This document shows, one piece after another, positions 13,301 through 21,822 of a stretch of 64,000 bases of DNA. The stretch is taken from NCBI GenBank assembly GCA_033964015.1, contig CM066916.1:11820501-11884500 (forward strand), read 5' to 3'. The translations under genes were made by a program, and so were the position numbers. The DNA comes from Scolanthus callimorphus. Taxonomy: Eukaryota; Cnidaria; Anthozoa; Actiniaria; Edwardsiidae. The stretch's first letter is position 1. Each line of letters opens with the position of its first letter. The notes under the pieces were generated by a model, which saw only the letters and a program-made list of their open reading frames with translations, made no database searches and was not told the origin of the DNA.

Positions 13301-14737
13301 GGAGCGAGGTTGTCCTTTGTTTCGAAACGGTCATGTGACTCAGCCTCCCCCAGGGTCTACGCCCGAGTCAACCGCCATTTTGAAAAACGACCTAGAAGAC
13401 CCTGGGGACGAGGTTGAATCAGCGAATCAACGAAGGCCCTGAAATGGATGTCCCTAGAGACTGCGTTGCGAGCAGACGAGCCGGGGAGCTCTGACTACGA
13501 GAATGTCTTTCCGTCAGCGGCTCTGTATCATATCTCACGCATGCGTCAGAGACGAGCCGGGGAGGTCTGACTACGAGAATGTCTTTCCGTCAGCGGCTCT
13601 GTATCATATCTCACGCATGCGTCACCAGAGACGAGCCGGGAAGGTCTGGATACGAGAGAATGATCAAGACTCCTTTTTCACGTGTTGGGGTTCGAATTAT
13701 CCGCTGATTTTAAGCCCGCCTTTCAACGTCTCTTTCCACAGGGTCCACAAGAAAATGTCGAAGGGACGCTCAAGGTCGAACTGAAATCTGAGACCTTTGT
13801 AGATGTCCCGGATGTACAAGCCTTAGAGACCTGGCAACTCAGGTAAAGCCCATCAAAGTCATTCAAAGTCATGGAAATATTTTCCTGAATATTTTGAATT
13901 AAAGGATAACCATGTTGCTCTTATCGTGCGCGAAAACCCGCATTTTTCATGAATGGTCATTACGGCTAAAATAGTTGCATCGCGACCCGCGTTTTCAAAA
14001 CATCGATTTGTTTTTGGCTTTTCTGCTCCGCCAATCAAACCTGGACATGAGCCAATCAGATTCTTGCCCTGTTTCGCCTAGTGCAGTTGCCTGGCTTTCC
14101 GTCGCGACATTGTCTGGTTTTAGTTCAGAGAAAAGCCATTTGACTGCACTAGGCAAGAGTTTCATTGGCTCAGATAGTTTGATTGGCGGAACAGAAAAGC
14201 CAAAAACAAATCGATGTTTTGAAAACGCGGGTCGCGATGCAACGATTTTCGCTGTAAATGTTTCGAAACGTCCTTGAAAAGGTCCTTTTAAAAGTCCTGG
14301 AATTTTGAAAATCGGAAAACGTGGGAACCCTGACTGATCTCCTTGGAATTTTTGCGTCTCCATTCTCCCTCTGTGGCCAATGATTGCACTTCTCATCTCA
14401 TTTTCAATTTCAATGGAAATGATCATATACAGTCAACTCTCGCCTTGCGGATACCTCGCCATTGCGGACATCCCGCTATTGTGGACCGAAAAACTCTCTC
14501 GTTACTACGGACACCTCGCTATTACGGACACACGCTCGTCCCCATAGTGTTCACTATAGCGAGTCGACTGTATACAGAGGCGTTTGCAAGCCGGATTGTC
14601 CAAAAATCCACGTTCACGAAAATATGTTAACTAATACACTGCTGGTCTTCCTGTGTTACAGTAACCGTGGTGTGGCCATCGTCGTTTGTGGAGTGGGACT
14701 GCAGAGCCTGCTCTTTGCAGAACAGAAACAGAATTAG
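1375..14737 (+). CDS. WDR6: WDR6-like WD-repeat protein, 3' part of gene (10 exons)
   Basis: Ten exons join in phase with GT/AG borders: 1375-1491, 7228-7329, 8855-8921, 9540-9599, 10084-10576, 10910-11589, 12141-12275, 12789-12874, 13742-13842 and 14662-14737 (TAG stop). They give 638 codons and a stop; the 5' exons lie before the window. WD-type pieces seen include CGGGHRAWDVALS (exon 1 here), FHGREATCL, VTGSEDTTINL, SGGGRASLKCWRID, GRISVWDV, HQSGVND and TDQRVKIWEV. Together these match the C-terminal propellers of WDR6 (Rtt10/Trm734 in yeast), a cytosolic cofactor that directs FTSJ1-type 2'-O-methylation of tRNA position 34; that role is known for the family and not shown here. Exon 6 carries an Asp-rich low-complexity insert (about 11119-11150) and a long Ser/Glu-rich stretch, probably a disordered loop. 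The donor of the 9540-9599 exon is a weak GTATCC, so that border is the least certain. Confidence 0.82.
1560..1819 (+). repeat. Diverged minisatellite unit and CCCAGAGCC-rich junction
   Basis: 1560-1650 is a degenerate minisatellite monomer (CCTCCCGTACAACTCCC, then a Cys/Leu-type pyrimidine tract). It is followed by about 170 bp carrying two copies of a segment around CAAGATTC, GGCTCTGGG and CCCCAGAGCC. This looks like an older flank of the array, or the insertion point from which it expanded. Confidence 0.6.
1820..6505 (+). repeat. 56 bp minisatellite with higher-order repeats, in a WDR6 intron
   Basis: About 83 head-to-tail copies of a 56 bp unit. Each carries GCGCTCTGTTGCGCATGCCT, followed by CCCGTGCAACTCCCTYCC and then a pyrimidine-rich stretch containing CTTACCTTGCCTCTTC. 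The spacing of GCGCATGCC is 56 bp (1863, 1919, 1975), and some units are 54-55 bp. Variant units (for example CATACCTTGTCTC, or the shortened ATGCCCCCGTGC) recur at larger spacing: CATACCTTGTCTC begins near 2285, 3569 and 4797, i.e. +1284 and then +1228. This shows a higher-order unit of 22-23 monomers. After about 5870 the monomers are nearly uniform. The array lies wholly between WDR6 exons 1375-1491 and 7228-7329. No monomer phase has a forward stop codon, which produces very long meaningless plus-strand reading frames. Confidence 0.97.
6567..6710. mobile_element. Hairpin MITE adjoining the minisatellite
   Basis: The ends TAGCCTGCTAGCCGGCTCTC and GAGAGCCGACTAGCAGGCTA are inverted repeats. 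The arms continue through CAGT, TTTTTCGGATATTTG for about 45 bp around a GC-rich centre. 144 bp, non-coding. Confidence 0.8.
6711..7227. other. WDR6 intron, no feature except a local inverted pair
   Basis: Near 7000-7060 the segments CCATGGGAAAATCCGAATTTCC and GGATTTTCCATGG form a small imperfect inverted repeat. Nothing else recognised up to the exon at 7228. Confidence 0.4.
7374..7584 (+). repeat. Tandem duplication of a 105 bp segment
   Basis: CCCCGTTTAGTAGGTATATC at 7375 recurs, with few changes, at 7480. The duplicated block ends in GTATTATTTTTAGCATC. Intronic, non-coding. Confidence 0.85.
7990..8158. mobile_element. Small TIR element in WDR6 intron
   Basis: TATAGCGCTGTTCAC at the left is inverted as GTGAATAGCGCTATA at the right. 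An inner pair, CCATTGTTATTAATGTGCCAAC against GTTGGCACATTAGCATTACAATGG, shows the arms reach about 60 bp. Confidence 0.6.
8159..8854. other. WDR6 intron, nothing recognised
   Basis: AT-rich intronic DNA between the TIR element and the exon at 8855. Reading frames are short and have no domain character. Confidence 0.4.
9111..9385. mobile_element. Imperfect TIR element in WDR6 intron
   Basis: CTTTACCGCGGGATTTTCG and CATTACGTAAT at the left are matched inverted by ATTACGTAATGGTTGAGG and CTCGAGGTAAA at the right. About 275 bp, diverged arms, non-coding. Confidence 0.55.
9603..10017 (+). repeat. About 79 bp tandem repeat, 3.5 units, interrupted by a MITE
   Basis: CTTAGCAACTGTCARTCATG recurs at 9605, 9685 and 9763, and a partial copy starts near 9972. 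Between the third and fourth units, 9845-9967 is an insert with inverted ends around GACTGTCGTGA and TCACGACAGTC, separated by GTAATTAC-rich sequence. The array begins at the 3' border of the exon 9540-9599. Confidence 0.8.
10577..10909. other. WDR6 intron, nothing recognised
   Basis: GC-rich intron of 333 bp with GCGCGC tracts. No repeat partner elsewhere in the window was noticed. Confidence 0.4.
11590..12140. other. WDR6 intron, nothing recognised
   Basis: Intron with an alternating purine-pyrimidine tract GCGCGCGCG near 11845 and a poly-pyrimidine tract before the acceptor at 12140. Confidence 0.4.
12370..12613. mobile_element. MITE with TTAA-flanked TIRs
   Basis: TTAAAGGGGAACTCGCACGC at the left is inverted as GCGTGCGAGTGCCCCTTTAA at the right. 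TTAA at both ends fits a 4 bp TTAA target, as in piggyBac-type elements, although TTAA may also be part of the arm. Non-coding, in a WDR6 intron. Confidence 0.75.
13199..13416. mobile_element. MITE with about 80 bp arms; half copy at 61330
   Basis: The ends CAACCTCGTCCCCAGGGTC and GACCCTGGGGACGAGGTTG are inverted. The arms include CCGCCATTTTGAAAA and GTCATGTGACTCAGCCTC. A single arm of the same family sits at about 61330-61425 in RAB24 copy 2 intron 3. Confidence 0.85.
13475..13660 (+). repeat. Tandem 76-79 bp repeat, about 2.4 units
   Basis: GACGAGCCGGGGAGSTCTGA recurs at 13475, 13551 and 13630. Each full unit ends in CTCACGCATGCGTCA. Intronic. Confidence 0.85.
13955..14260. mobile_element. 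MITE with about 130 bp inverted arms
   Basis: GTTGCATCGCGACCCGCG and GAAAACGCGGGTCGCGATGC are inverted. The arms extend through ACATCGATTTGTTTTTGGC, CCGCCAATCAAAC and the CCTAGTGCAGT centre. Related end pieces occur near 53690 and 61015. Confidence 0.85.
14430..14570. mobile_element. pogo/Tigger-like MITE with TA target duplication
   Basis: CAGTCAACTCTCGCC at the left and GCGAGTCGACTG at the right form short TIRs flanked directly by TA on both sides. The internal GCGGATACC, GCGGACATC and CGGACACC repeats are typical of non-autonomous pogo-group elements. 141 bp, in the last WDR6 intron. Confidence 0.75.
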
Positions 14738-15566
14738 GAATTGTGCAACATGAAACGATGGCAAGATCAAACGAGATTGGGCAATTCTAGAAAATAAAGG
14801 TACCCCCCCCCCCCCCCCACGGGCGGCATTTGGAAATTCCGAAGGGATGGGGGGGGGGGGGAGGGGAAGGGGGTTAAGAGCTCGGAATTCTGATTGCAAG
14901 GGGGTTTTTCGAAGCTGGATTTCTTGTCAGAAGGGGGGGTCTGAAGATGCCCAACTTCTGAAGGAGTTCGCGTGTTTTTCAGTCTGCTAAAATAGCGTTT
15001 TTCAGAAAGAAAATAACGTCATTTCACGCGCGGAAAACAGTCTTCGCCGCGATTCGATAGATAGAGAATGCTTGCCAGTTCGTACTTGTCCCTTCTAAGA
15101 CAGAATCTCCATTAATTTTCTACTGATTTCGACTGTTGATTTCCCCCTAACATTTCACGATCGAATGGCGAAAGTCTCAAGTTTTTCTGTGATAATATCA
15201 TCCGATTCTTTGCCCCTACAATTCAAATCTTACAAAATAGCCAGTTAGCTACTAGTTAAACACGCTAAAAATGTAGAGCTCATATTCAGTGGATGTTGTG
15301 AATGCCGGTGGTATTTTTTCCTTCAAAATCAAACTATCATGCTCTGTATTAATATTCTGAAACAAGATTATGCGCTTTTTGTGTTTTCTTTACTTTGCAA
15401 ATTTAATAAATTCCCGCAACAACCCCCGCAACTTTTGCCTTTTTCTCCGCAACGTTTCCCTCTGGCAATTTTTTTTTCTTTTTCTCGCAATAATAAACGT
15501 AGGTCAAGACTCGACCTGAGCAGACGTGTTTCTCCTGCTCATCAAAATTTTCTCATACTGACTGCA

Positions 15567-16772
15567 ATGGCAAGCTTTCTTACTTTTAACTCTTCTAAAA
15601 ATCAACTTAAGTGGTCCGGAACTAAAAACGAGCTTCTGAAGTTCTTAGGAGAACAGTTGAATCTAGAAGAAGATAACTTTATCGTGAACGATAATGGCAC
15701 GTGCGTGGTTTTTAAAACCAGTAACATCACCTTCAATTTCTATTTGAAAGCAAAAACGTTGCAGATTCAAGGGAAGGAAACAGACGAAATCAAAAATAGC
15801 TTTATGATTCTTGCCAAAGCTAACGTCAACGAAGCCAACGACATTGATGCAAGCGCCTTCGAAGAAGTAGCGGCTCCATCTTCCGACATTGAAATTCTTT
15901 CAACCACTGTTGGGCCTTCTACTTCATCCTTTGTCGAGCACTTCAATGCCGAAATCTCATTTTTAAAAAGTGAAATCAATGCCTTGAAGAATGGCCAGTT
16001 TGCTCAATCCACCTCTTCAGGAGAAGTCGCAAAACTCACCCAAGAAAATGAAGCTTTAAGACGTGAATTGATTTCGCAAAAAAATATCTGCAAATCGTTG
16101 ACCGAGGAAAGGGACTCCTTGATATGCACCGTTAAAATCCTATCACGGGACCTGTACAAATCTCCCCCTCCAGCCTCGGCTACGCCAGCGCCAGCTAAAC
16201 CGGCAAATTCAAACGCTGCCAATCGTCTATCTACTTTGCCTCCTCCGTCTGAACATCAACCCGACACTCCACTCGAACCTAAAGAAACTACGGTTATCAT
16301 TGGCGATTCAATTCTGCAGCATACGCAAGGTTACCAACTAGGAAAGGATGTTGGCTCCCGGGTGGTCGTACGTTCATTTAGCGGTGCTTCTACGAAGCAT
16401 ATGAAATCATATCTACAACCGACAGTTGAAGACTCCCCTACTCGCATTGTCCTACATGTTGGAACTAATGACCTTCGTGACAAAACCCCGAGTCAAGTTG
16501 CTGACGCTATCCAAGATTTGGGCAAGATTATTGAGTCCTCGTGTAATTCTGAGATCGTAATTTCTGAGCTCGTCACCCGAAAAGATCACTTCAAGGACGC
16601 TGTGAAAACTACAAACGACTTGATCAAGAAGCTCTGTAATCAACACAAGTGGAAGCTGGTAAAACACAACAACATAAATGACAAACATTTAAACAGGCGA
16701 GGGCTTCACTTAACTAAACAAGGTAATGAGCTCCTTCATAAGAACTTTGTTAATTTCTTATCTAACGTATAG
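15567..16772 (+). CDS. LINE ORF1: coiled coil plus SGNH esterase
   Basis: 401 aa from ATG 15567 (MASFLTFNSSK); the frame is open upstream to 15339, but that part is low-complexity leader. Residues about 145-210 form a coiled coil (EISFLKSEINALKN, LTQENEALRRELIS), followed by a Pro/Ala-rich hinge. Residues 240-401 are an SGNH/GDSL hydrolase with Gly-Asp-Ser (Ser248), GTND (Asn301) and GLHLT (His381). In CR1/L2 elements this domain belongs to ORF1, which acts as an RNA-binding chaperone; the esterase may act at membranes or lipids (family knowledge). It ends in a single TAG that lies in the same frame as ORF2. Confidence 0.92.
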   Translation: MASFLTFNSSKNQLKWSGTKNELLKFLGEQLNLEEDNFIVNDNGTCVVFKTSNITFNFYLKAKTLQIQGKETDEIKNSFMILAKANVNEANDIDASAFEEVAAPSSDIEILSTTVGPSTSSFVEHFNAEISFLKSEINALKNGQFAQSTSSGEVAKLTQENEALRRELISQKNICKSLTEERDSLICTVKILSRDLYKSPPPASATPAPAKPANSNAANRLSTLPPPSEHQPDTPLEPKETTVIIGDSILQHTQGYQLGKDVGSRVVVRSFSGASTKHMKSYLQPTVEDSPTRIVLHVGTNDLRDKTPSQVADAIQDLGKIIESSCNSEIVISELVTRKDHFKDAVKTTNDLIKKLCNQHKWKLVKHNNINDKHLNRRGLHLTKQGNELLHKNFVNFLSNV

Positions 16773-16781
16773 GTCAAACCA

Positions 16782-19727
16782 TTGAATGCCGTTTGTTTGG
16801 AGAAATCTAACATTACCAAACAATCCGTATACAATTTCCAGTTACCAACCGTTAGTGGGTTTAAATTAGCTTCTCTAAATGTTAATAGCTTGTCTGCCCA
16901 TATTGACGAAGTTCGCATTCTTCTTGATAATAATAACTTAGACACTCTCGCAATTCAAGAAACCAAATTAGATTCCTCTCATTTAGACTCTGATATTCAG
17001 ATTCCGAATTACGATTTAATTAGAAGAGACAGACTTAGCAATCAAGGTGGAGGCGTGTGTTTTTATGTACGATCAGTAATCAATTTCTCCGTGCGCAATG
17101 ACCTCGCTAATTCTGATTTAGAAAATCTATGCCTTGAAATACGGATGCCGCACTCTAAACCGCTCATTGTCGTAAACTGGTATCGGCCTCCTGATTCATC
17201 TGTGAGACTCTATCCTCAAATCGAGAATCTAATCGGATTACTCGACCAGTCAAATCTAGATTTCTTTTTGGTAGGAGATATGAACGCTAATATGGCCGCT
17301 ACTACTTACGATAATGACGTTAGGCATCTAAATGACATCGCTGATATTTATGGCCTACACCAGCTGATAAACGAACCCACACGTATAACAGAAAAATCAT
17401 CTACTCTTATTGATTTGATTTTTACTAACATTCCTGAAAGGGTTGTTTGTTCTGGTGTTGCCCATATTTCTATTAGCGACCATAGCCTTGTATATGCATA
17501 TCGAAAATTAGCTGTTGAATTACCTAAAAGAGGGCATAGCTCAGTAACCTTCAGAAATTTCAAACACTTTGACAGCGTAAACTTTCGAAATGATATTATG
17601 AGTCAAGATTGGAATTTTGATAGCCAAACAAAGGATCCCAATCAGCTTTGGTCTGAATGGAAATCAAAATTCCACGCCATTGCTGATAAACACGCACCAC
17701 TTTGCACAAAGCGTGTGCGCGCTAAAGCGTCTCCGTGGATTTCCGCTGACTTGAAAGAAAAAATGCATAAACGAGATGTTATGAAAATAAAAGCCATCAA
17801 GTCTAACAATCCACACGATTGGGCAAATTTTAAAAGAACGCGCAACATGGTCAATTCTGAAATAAAGCGTACTAAAGAGCGCTATTACCAAAATAAATTT
17901 GCTGAATCTGACGGTGATCCTCGTAAAACGTGGCGGGTGATCAACGAGCTTACTTCTCGGAAAACTAGCAAGCCTTCAATTAAGGAGTTAAGACTGGATG
18001 GAGAACCAATAACGAATCCATCTGTTTTGTCGAACGCTTTCAATGATCACTTCTCTTTAATTGGTCCGAAGCTCGCAGCAGAAATACCAGTGTTTAACAG
18101 TACTAGTCCTGTTAGTTTTTATGACTACATTCCGAAGGTGGTTTCGAATTTCCAATTCCATCAAATTGGTAATAGCCAAGTTATAAATCTACTAAAGAAA
18201 ATAAAGAAGACAAAAGGGGCTGGTCTTGATCACATTTCAAGTCGACTTGTTCTAGAGTGCGCCGATCTTATTGCACCACAATTGACAATTATTTTCAATG
18301 CCTCGCTAATTTCAGGCATTTTCCCAGACGACTGGAAATGTGCTCGAGTCACCCCCCTCTTTAAGCAAGGCGATAAATGCGATATAGATAATTATCGTCC
18401 AATATCCGTGATCTCAGTAATAGGCAAAGTTTTTGAAAGAATAGTTTATAATCAAATATTTGCTTATTTGTCTGAACACAATGTTCTTTCCAAATACCAA
18501 TCTGGTTTTCGAGCTCTCCACTCTACTCAAACCGCATTGCTTGACGCAACTGATAGCTGGTCTTATAATATTGACCAGGGCAATGTAAATGCTGTTGTTT
18601 TTTTAGATCTGAAGAAAGCGTTCGATACAGTTGATCACAATATTATGTTATCTAAACTAAATTGTTACGGTATTACTGGAATTGCGCATAAATGGTTTGC
18701 CTCATACCTAGACAATCGTGCACAAAAATGCCTTGTCAATGGTTCCCTTTCCAAAACATGTTTTCTGGAATGTGGAATTCCCCAGGGAACAATTCTAGGA
18801 CCTTTGTTGTTTTTACTTTATATCAATGACCTTCCGAATTGTCTAAGCAAATCGATACCAAGAATGTACGCAGATGATACTCATCTGACATTGTCTGGAA
18901 ATGATGTTGGCTCCATCCAGTCTACTTTAAACGATGACTTGCTAAACATTAGCTGTTGGCTCTCGGTGAACAAATTAACTCTCAACATGACTAAAACTGA
19001 ATTTATGTTAATTGGCTCTCGGCAAAGACTGAATAATTTCCCGCACCCCCCTAATCTAGAAATAAATAATATACCAATAAAACAATCTCATTCGGCAAAA
19101 TCTCTAGGAGTTATAATCGATGAACATTTGACATGGGAAACACATGTTGATACAATATCTAAGAAAATTGCTGCCGGTGTTGGAGCTTTAAAACGAATCA
19201 GGAACTGTGTACCAAGAACAACTCTACTTGATGTTTATCAAGGCCTCGTGCAATCTCATTTTGATTATTGTAACATTGTTTGGGGTTCCTGTGGTAGTAC
19301 AATTGCTAATAAACTACAAAAGCTCCAAAACCGAGCAGCCCGTATTATTACGAATTCTAATTACGATGCCGATGCCAACCTCCTTTTTGACCAGTTAGGA
19401 TGGCGCAATCTCCACTGCCAACGTCAAATAACTAAGGCAATAATGATGTTCAAATCTCACAATGAACTAGTGCCTAGTTACTTGTCCTCTAGATTTGTTC
19501 ACCGAGAGGATATATCTCCTAACTATAATCTTAGAAACTCCGAGAATAAGTTGGTTGTTCCCCTGCCACGTACTAACTATTATAAAAACAGCTTTAGCTA
19601 TAGTGGTGCTGTTCTGTGGAACAAACTTCCCCCCAACTTAAGAGAAACTCAGTCTCTTCAAAATTTTCGGCGACAGTTATTAAACTTATACCCAAACAAC
19701 ACGGCATTCATGGAAAACAGGCTTTAA
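16782..19727 (+). CDS. LINE ORF2: endonuclease and reverse transcriptase
   Basis: About 981 aa, intact. An N-terminal APE-like endonuclease has LNVNSL, QETKLD, GDMNAN (Asp166/Asn168) and SDH (Asp233/His234). The reverse transcriptase has motif A FLDLKKAFDTVDH, motif B GIPQGTILGPLL and the catalytic YADD (Tyr696-Asp699). A C-terminal region with KLQKLQNRAARI and WNKLPP is typical of CR1/L2. There is no ATG near the start: the first codons after the ORF1 stop are GTC AAA CCA TTG, in the same frame as ORF1. Expression may therefore need readthrough or reinitiation. It nicks target DNA and primes cDNA synthesis from its own RNA. Confidence 0.95.
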   Translation: MNAVCLEKSNITKQSVYNFQLPTVSGFKLASLNVNSLSAHIDEVRILLDNNNLDTLAIQETKLDSSHLDSDIQIPNYDLIRRDRLSNQGGGVCFYVRSVINFSVRNDLANSDLENLCLEIRMPHSKPLIVVNWYRPPDSSVRLYPQIENLIGLLDQSNLDFFLVGDMNANMAATTYDNDVRHLNDIADIYGLHQLINEPTRITEKSSTLIDLIFTNIPERVVCSGVAHISISDHSLVYAYRKLAVELPKRGHSSVTFRNFKHFDSVNFRNDIMSQDWNFDSQTKDPNQLWSEWKSKFHAIADKHAPLCTKRVRAKASPWISADLKEKMHKRDVMKIKAIKSNNPHDWANFKRTRNMVNSEIKRTKERYYQNKFAESDGDPRKTWRVINELTSRKTSKPSIKELRLDGEPITNPSVLSNAFNDHFSLIGPKLAAEIPVFNSTSPVSFYDYIPKVVSNFQFHQIGNSQVINLLKKIKKTKGAGLDHISSRLVLECADLIAPQLTIIFNASLISGIFPDDWKCARVTPLFKQGDKCDIDNYRPISVISVIGKVFERIVYNQIFAYLSEHNVLSKYQSGFRALHSTQTALLDATDSWSYNIDQGNVNAVVFLDLKKAFDTVDHNIMLSKLNCYGITGIAHKWFASYLDNRAQKCLVNGSLSKTCFLECGIPQGTILGPLLFLLYINDLPNCLSKSIPRMYADDTHLTLSGNDVGSIQSTLNDDLLNISCWLSVNKLTLNMTKTEFMLIGSRQRLNNFPHPPNLEINNIPIKQSHSAKSLGVIIDEHLTWETHVDTISKKIAAGVGALKRIRNCVPRTTLLDVYQGLVQSHFDYCNIVWGSCGSTIANKLQKLQNRAARIITNSNYDADANLLFDQLGWRNLHCQRQITKAIMMFKSHNELVPSYLSSRFVHREDISPNYNLRNSENKLVVPLPRTNYYKNSFSYSGAVLWNKLPPNLRETQSLQNFRRQLLNLYPNNTAFMENRL

Positions 19728-20239
19728 TTTTCTTTTCCTTAGTTTGTATATAATATAGATAGTTGTTCATAGTGTAGATAGTAATTAAGATATTTATATT
19801 TCGCCTGATGATTTTTAACCGTGTTCAATTTTAATAAAGATGATGATGATGATGATGATGATGATGAAACAAGTTGGTGATTATTTGGATTCCGGAGGGG
19901 AGGGGGGGGGTAAAAGTTGAAATTTCTGAAGGGGAGGGGGGTTTAACCTACCCGGAATTCTATGTGCACGGGGGGGTAAACCATTTTGGAAATTCTGGAT
20001 GCATGGGGGGGTCAAAAACTACTGCCGCCCGTGGGGGGGGGGGGGGGGGTACCTTTATTTTCTGGAATTGCCCATTGCTTTTAACAATATTTATGAAATT
20101 ATTTAAATAAATGTAAATAGAATATGAATAAAGTTACGAATGATCCTAAAGTTTGAAAGGATGGCTTTTTAATATTTTTGCCATAGGAAGTTTAGGTTTT
20201 TCATAATTGGGAAATAGTCACGCTGCATGATCATGGGAA

Positions 20240-20580
20240 ACTTGGATTTTTCCATTTCCTGTAAGAAGATGCAAATGCCCGAGTAACCCTCATTACATCC
20301 ACACAAGTTGAATACGCGTACTCTTTAGGATGAAGGTCCGATCGACATCCCTCCGGCGTGAGAGAGTTCCAAATACAATCTTCTACGGCAACGTGCCACA
20401 TACAGTGTCCTCTGAGAGGAGACAAAGCTGGCTGGAAAGTGCGCTGTGGGAACACCAATCATGGTCGAGCTCCTCGGGGTGGGCAAAAGCTCATCCACGT
20501 GGACCAACGCAGGAGGGATGCCATCATGCAATCTGGCGAGGATACACCATGTTGTCAATGATGATTCTATCCTGAAATCA
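20240..20580. pseudogene. Possible degenerate LINE 3' coding relic
   Basis: One plus-strand frame reads RRERVPNTIFYGNVPH, reminiscent of the C-terminal tail seen in some endonuclease-RT LINEs (RVPK..FYGEL). It is followed by broken, GC-richer sequence unlike the AT-rich surroundings. Similarity is from memory and weak. Confidence 0.25.
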
Positions 20581-20889
20581 TGTAAAATTGTGCCTCATAT
20601 GTAGTAAAAGTAACGTCGCGTCATTGAGCGTCAATCGAAGAAGAAGCCACTTCGTTACGATGCATGGTTCATAATACATGGTTTCACGAAGCAACATTAG
20701 GGAGCAGGTCAAAACACATGCCCCAGACAGGGACCCAATTTGGGCCAGAGAGGTAACGGTCACCGCCTGGTACCACCCCACCCCCACTAATGATGTGACG
20801 GCACCGCTAAGGTACCCCTCCCTCCATTTCCATCATGGGCTAGAGACCCAATATTTATATGATTTCTTTCTATGATGTATTGTTTTCTA
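20581..20889. other. Repeat-derived DNA, related to 32935-33000
   Basis: GGGAGCAGGTCAAAACACATGC and CCAGACAGGGACCCAATTTG near 20700-20745 recur inverted at about 32950-32999. No gene seen. Confidence 0.5.
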
Positions 20890-21428
20890 TCAATAACACG
20901 ACCTAGAGACCCAATCTGCAAACTCTGATAACGGCACATATTCACCCCCTCCCCCTCAACTAATTAACTACCCATATTAAGGACCCATTACACAAACCGT
21001 GGCGATGGCACATTTCTACCCCCACCCCCATCATATTGTTTCGTGAATTCATTAACTGACATTAAGGACCCATTCGAAAATCACTAGCGACGGCACATTG
21101 CTATCCCCACCCCCATCATATGATTCCTGAATTCATGAACTGACATTAAGGACCCATTACACATACACTAGCGACGGCACATTGCTATCCCCACCCCCAT
21201 CATATGATTCCTGAATTCATGAACTGACATTAAGGACCCATTACACATACAATAGCGACGGCACATTGCTATCCCCCACCACGATCATATGGTTCACGAA
21301 TTCAGGAACTGACATTGAGGACCCATTACACATACACTAGCGACGGCACATTTCTACCCCCAACCCCATCGTATGATTCGCTTTCCTGTTGATCCCGTTA
21401 CAACAAGTATGTGTGACGGCACATCCCA
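20890..21428 (+). repeat. 84 bp tandem array, about 6 units
   Basis: GGACCCATTACACA recurs with 84-85 bp spacing (about 20982, 21067, 21151, 21235, 21320). Units contain GCGACGGCACATT, CCCCCACCCC and ATCATATGATTC. The array is bounded or interrupted by the element at 21429; a leftover GTGCGGCACATC follows at 21823. Confidence 0.9.
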
Positions 21429-21822
21429 GGGGGGGTACTTAGATATAAAACTGACGGGGGGTCCGAAGGAGCTCCAAATTTCATACCCAAAAAAATACTT
21501 GAGCCATAAATTTTATACCCAAAAAATACCTGCTCCCAAAATTTCATACCCCAAAAAATGCCAAATGTTTTTAGCCTAAAAAATACCAGTATACACATGA
21601 AGGGCGGTCCCATTATGTTTCCTGGAAATAGCTTCAGCTTAAGTAAGTGCAGTATCTTGATGATCAACTTAACGTTTCAACCTCCAAAATACCCACGGAT
21701 TTTTTAACTCCCAAGAAAATACCTGGTGAAATTTTCAACCCAAAAAAATACTTTTACTACAAATTTCATACCCAAAAAAATACGTCGGACTCCCCCGTCA
21801 TTTTTATATCCGAGTACCCCCC
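21429..21822. mobile_element. CCCAAAAAAATAC-rich TIR element, copy 1
   Basis: GGGGGGTACTTAGATATAAA and its inverted end TTTATATCCGAGTACCCCCC bound about 390 bp rich in ATACCCAAAAAAATAC motifs in both orientations. A second copy is at 53875-54269. Non-coding; this copy sits in the 84 bp array. Confidence 0.85.

Larger units (their letters stand above)
14970..19867 (+). mobile_element. CR1/L2-group non-LTR retrotransposon, near full length
   Basis: The order is a 5' UTR of about 0.6 kb, ORF1, ORF2, a short 3' UTR and a (GAT)n tail at 19839-19867 instead of poly(A). An esterase-bearing ORF1, an APE-type endonuclease plus RT in ORF2 and a microsatellite tail together place it in the CR1/L2 superclade. 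Both reading frames are unbroken, so the copy is young or recently active. The 5' end is set approximately where MITE-like sequence stops. I saw no convincing target duplication. It lies just downstream of the WDR6 stop codon in the same orientation. Confidence 0.9.
14778..20074. mobile_element. G/C-tract MITE split by a LINE insertion
   Basis: TGGGCAATTCTAGAAAATAA at 14778 and its inverted partner ending GGAATTGCCCA at 20074 are the two TIRs of one element. Each is followed inward by GGTACC and a long C or G run. Between them the LINE at about 14970-19867 breaks the element, leaving arms 14778 to about 14965 and 19868-20074. The internal text (GGAAATTC, TGAAGGGG, GGAATTC separated by G runs) matches on both sides. 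A shorter uninterrupted relative is at 59026-59236. Confidence 0.8.

Noticed and set aside
15339..15566. N-terminal extension of LINE ORF1
   Set aside because: Low-complexity leader; the ATG at 15567 gives the usual ORF1 start.
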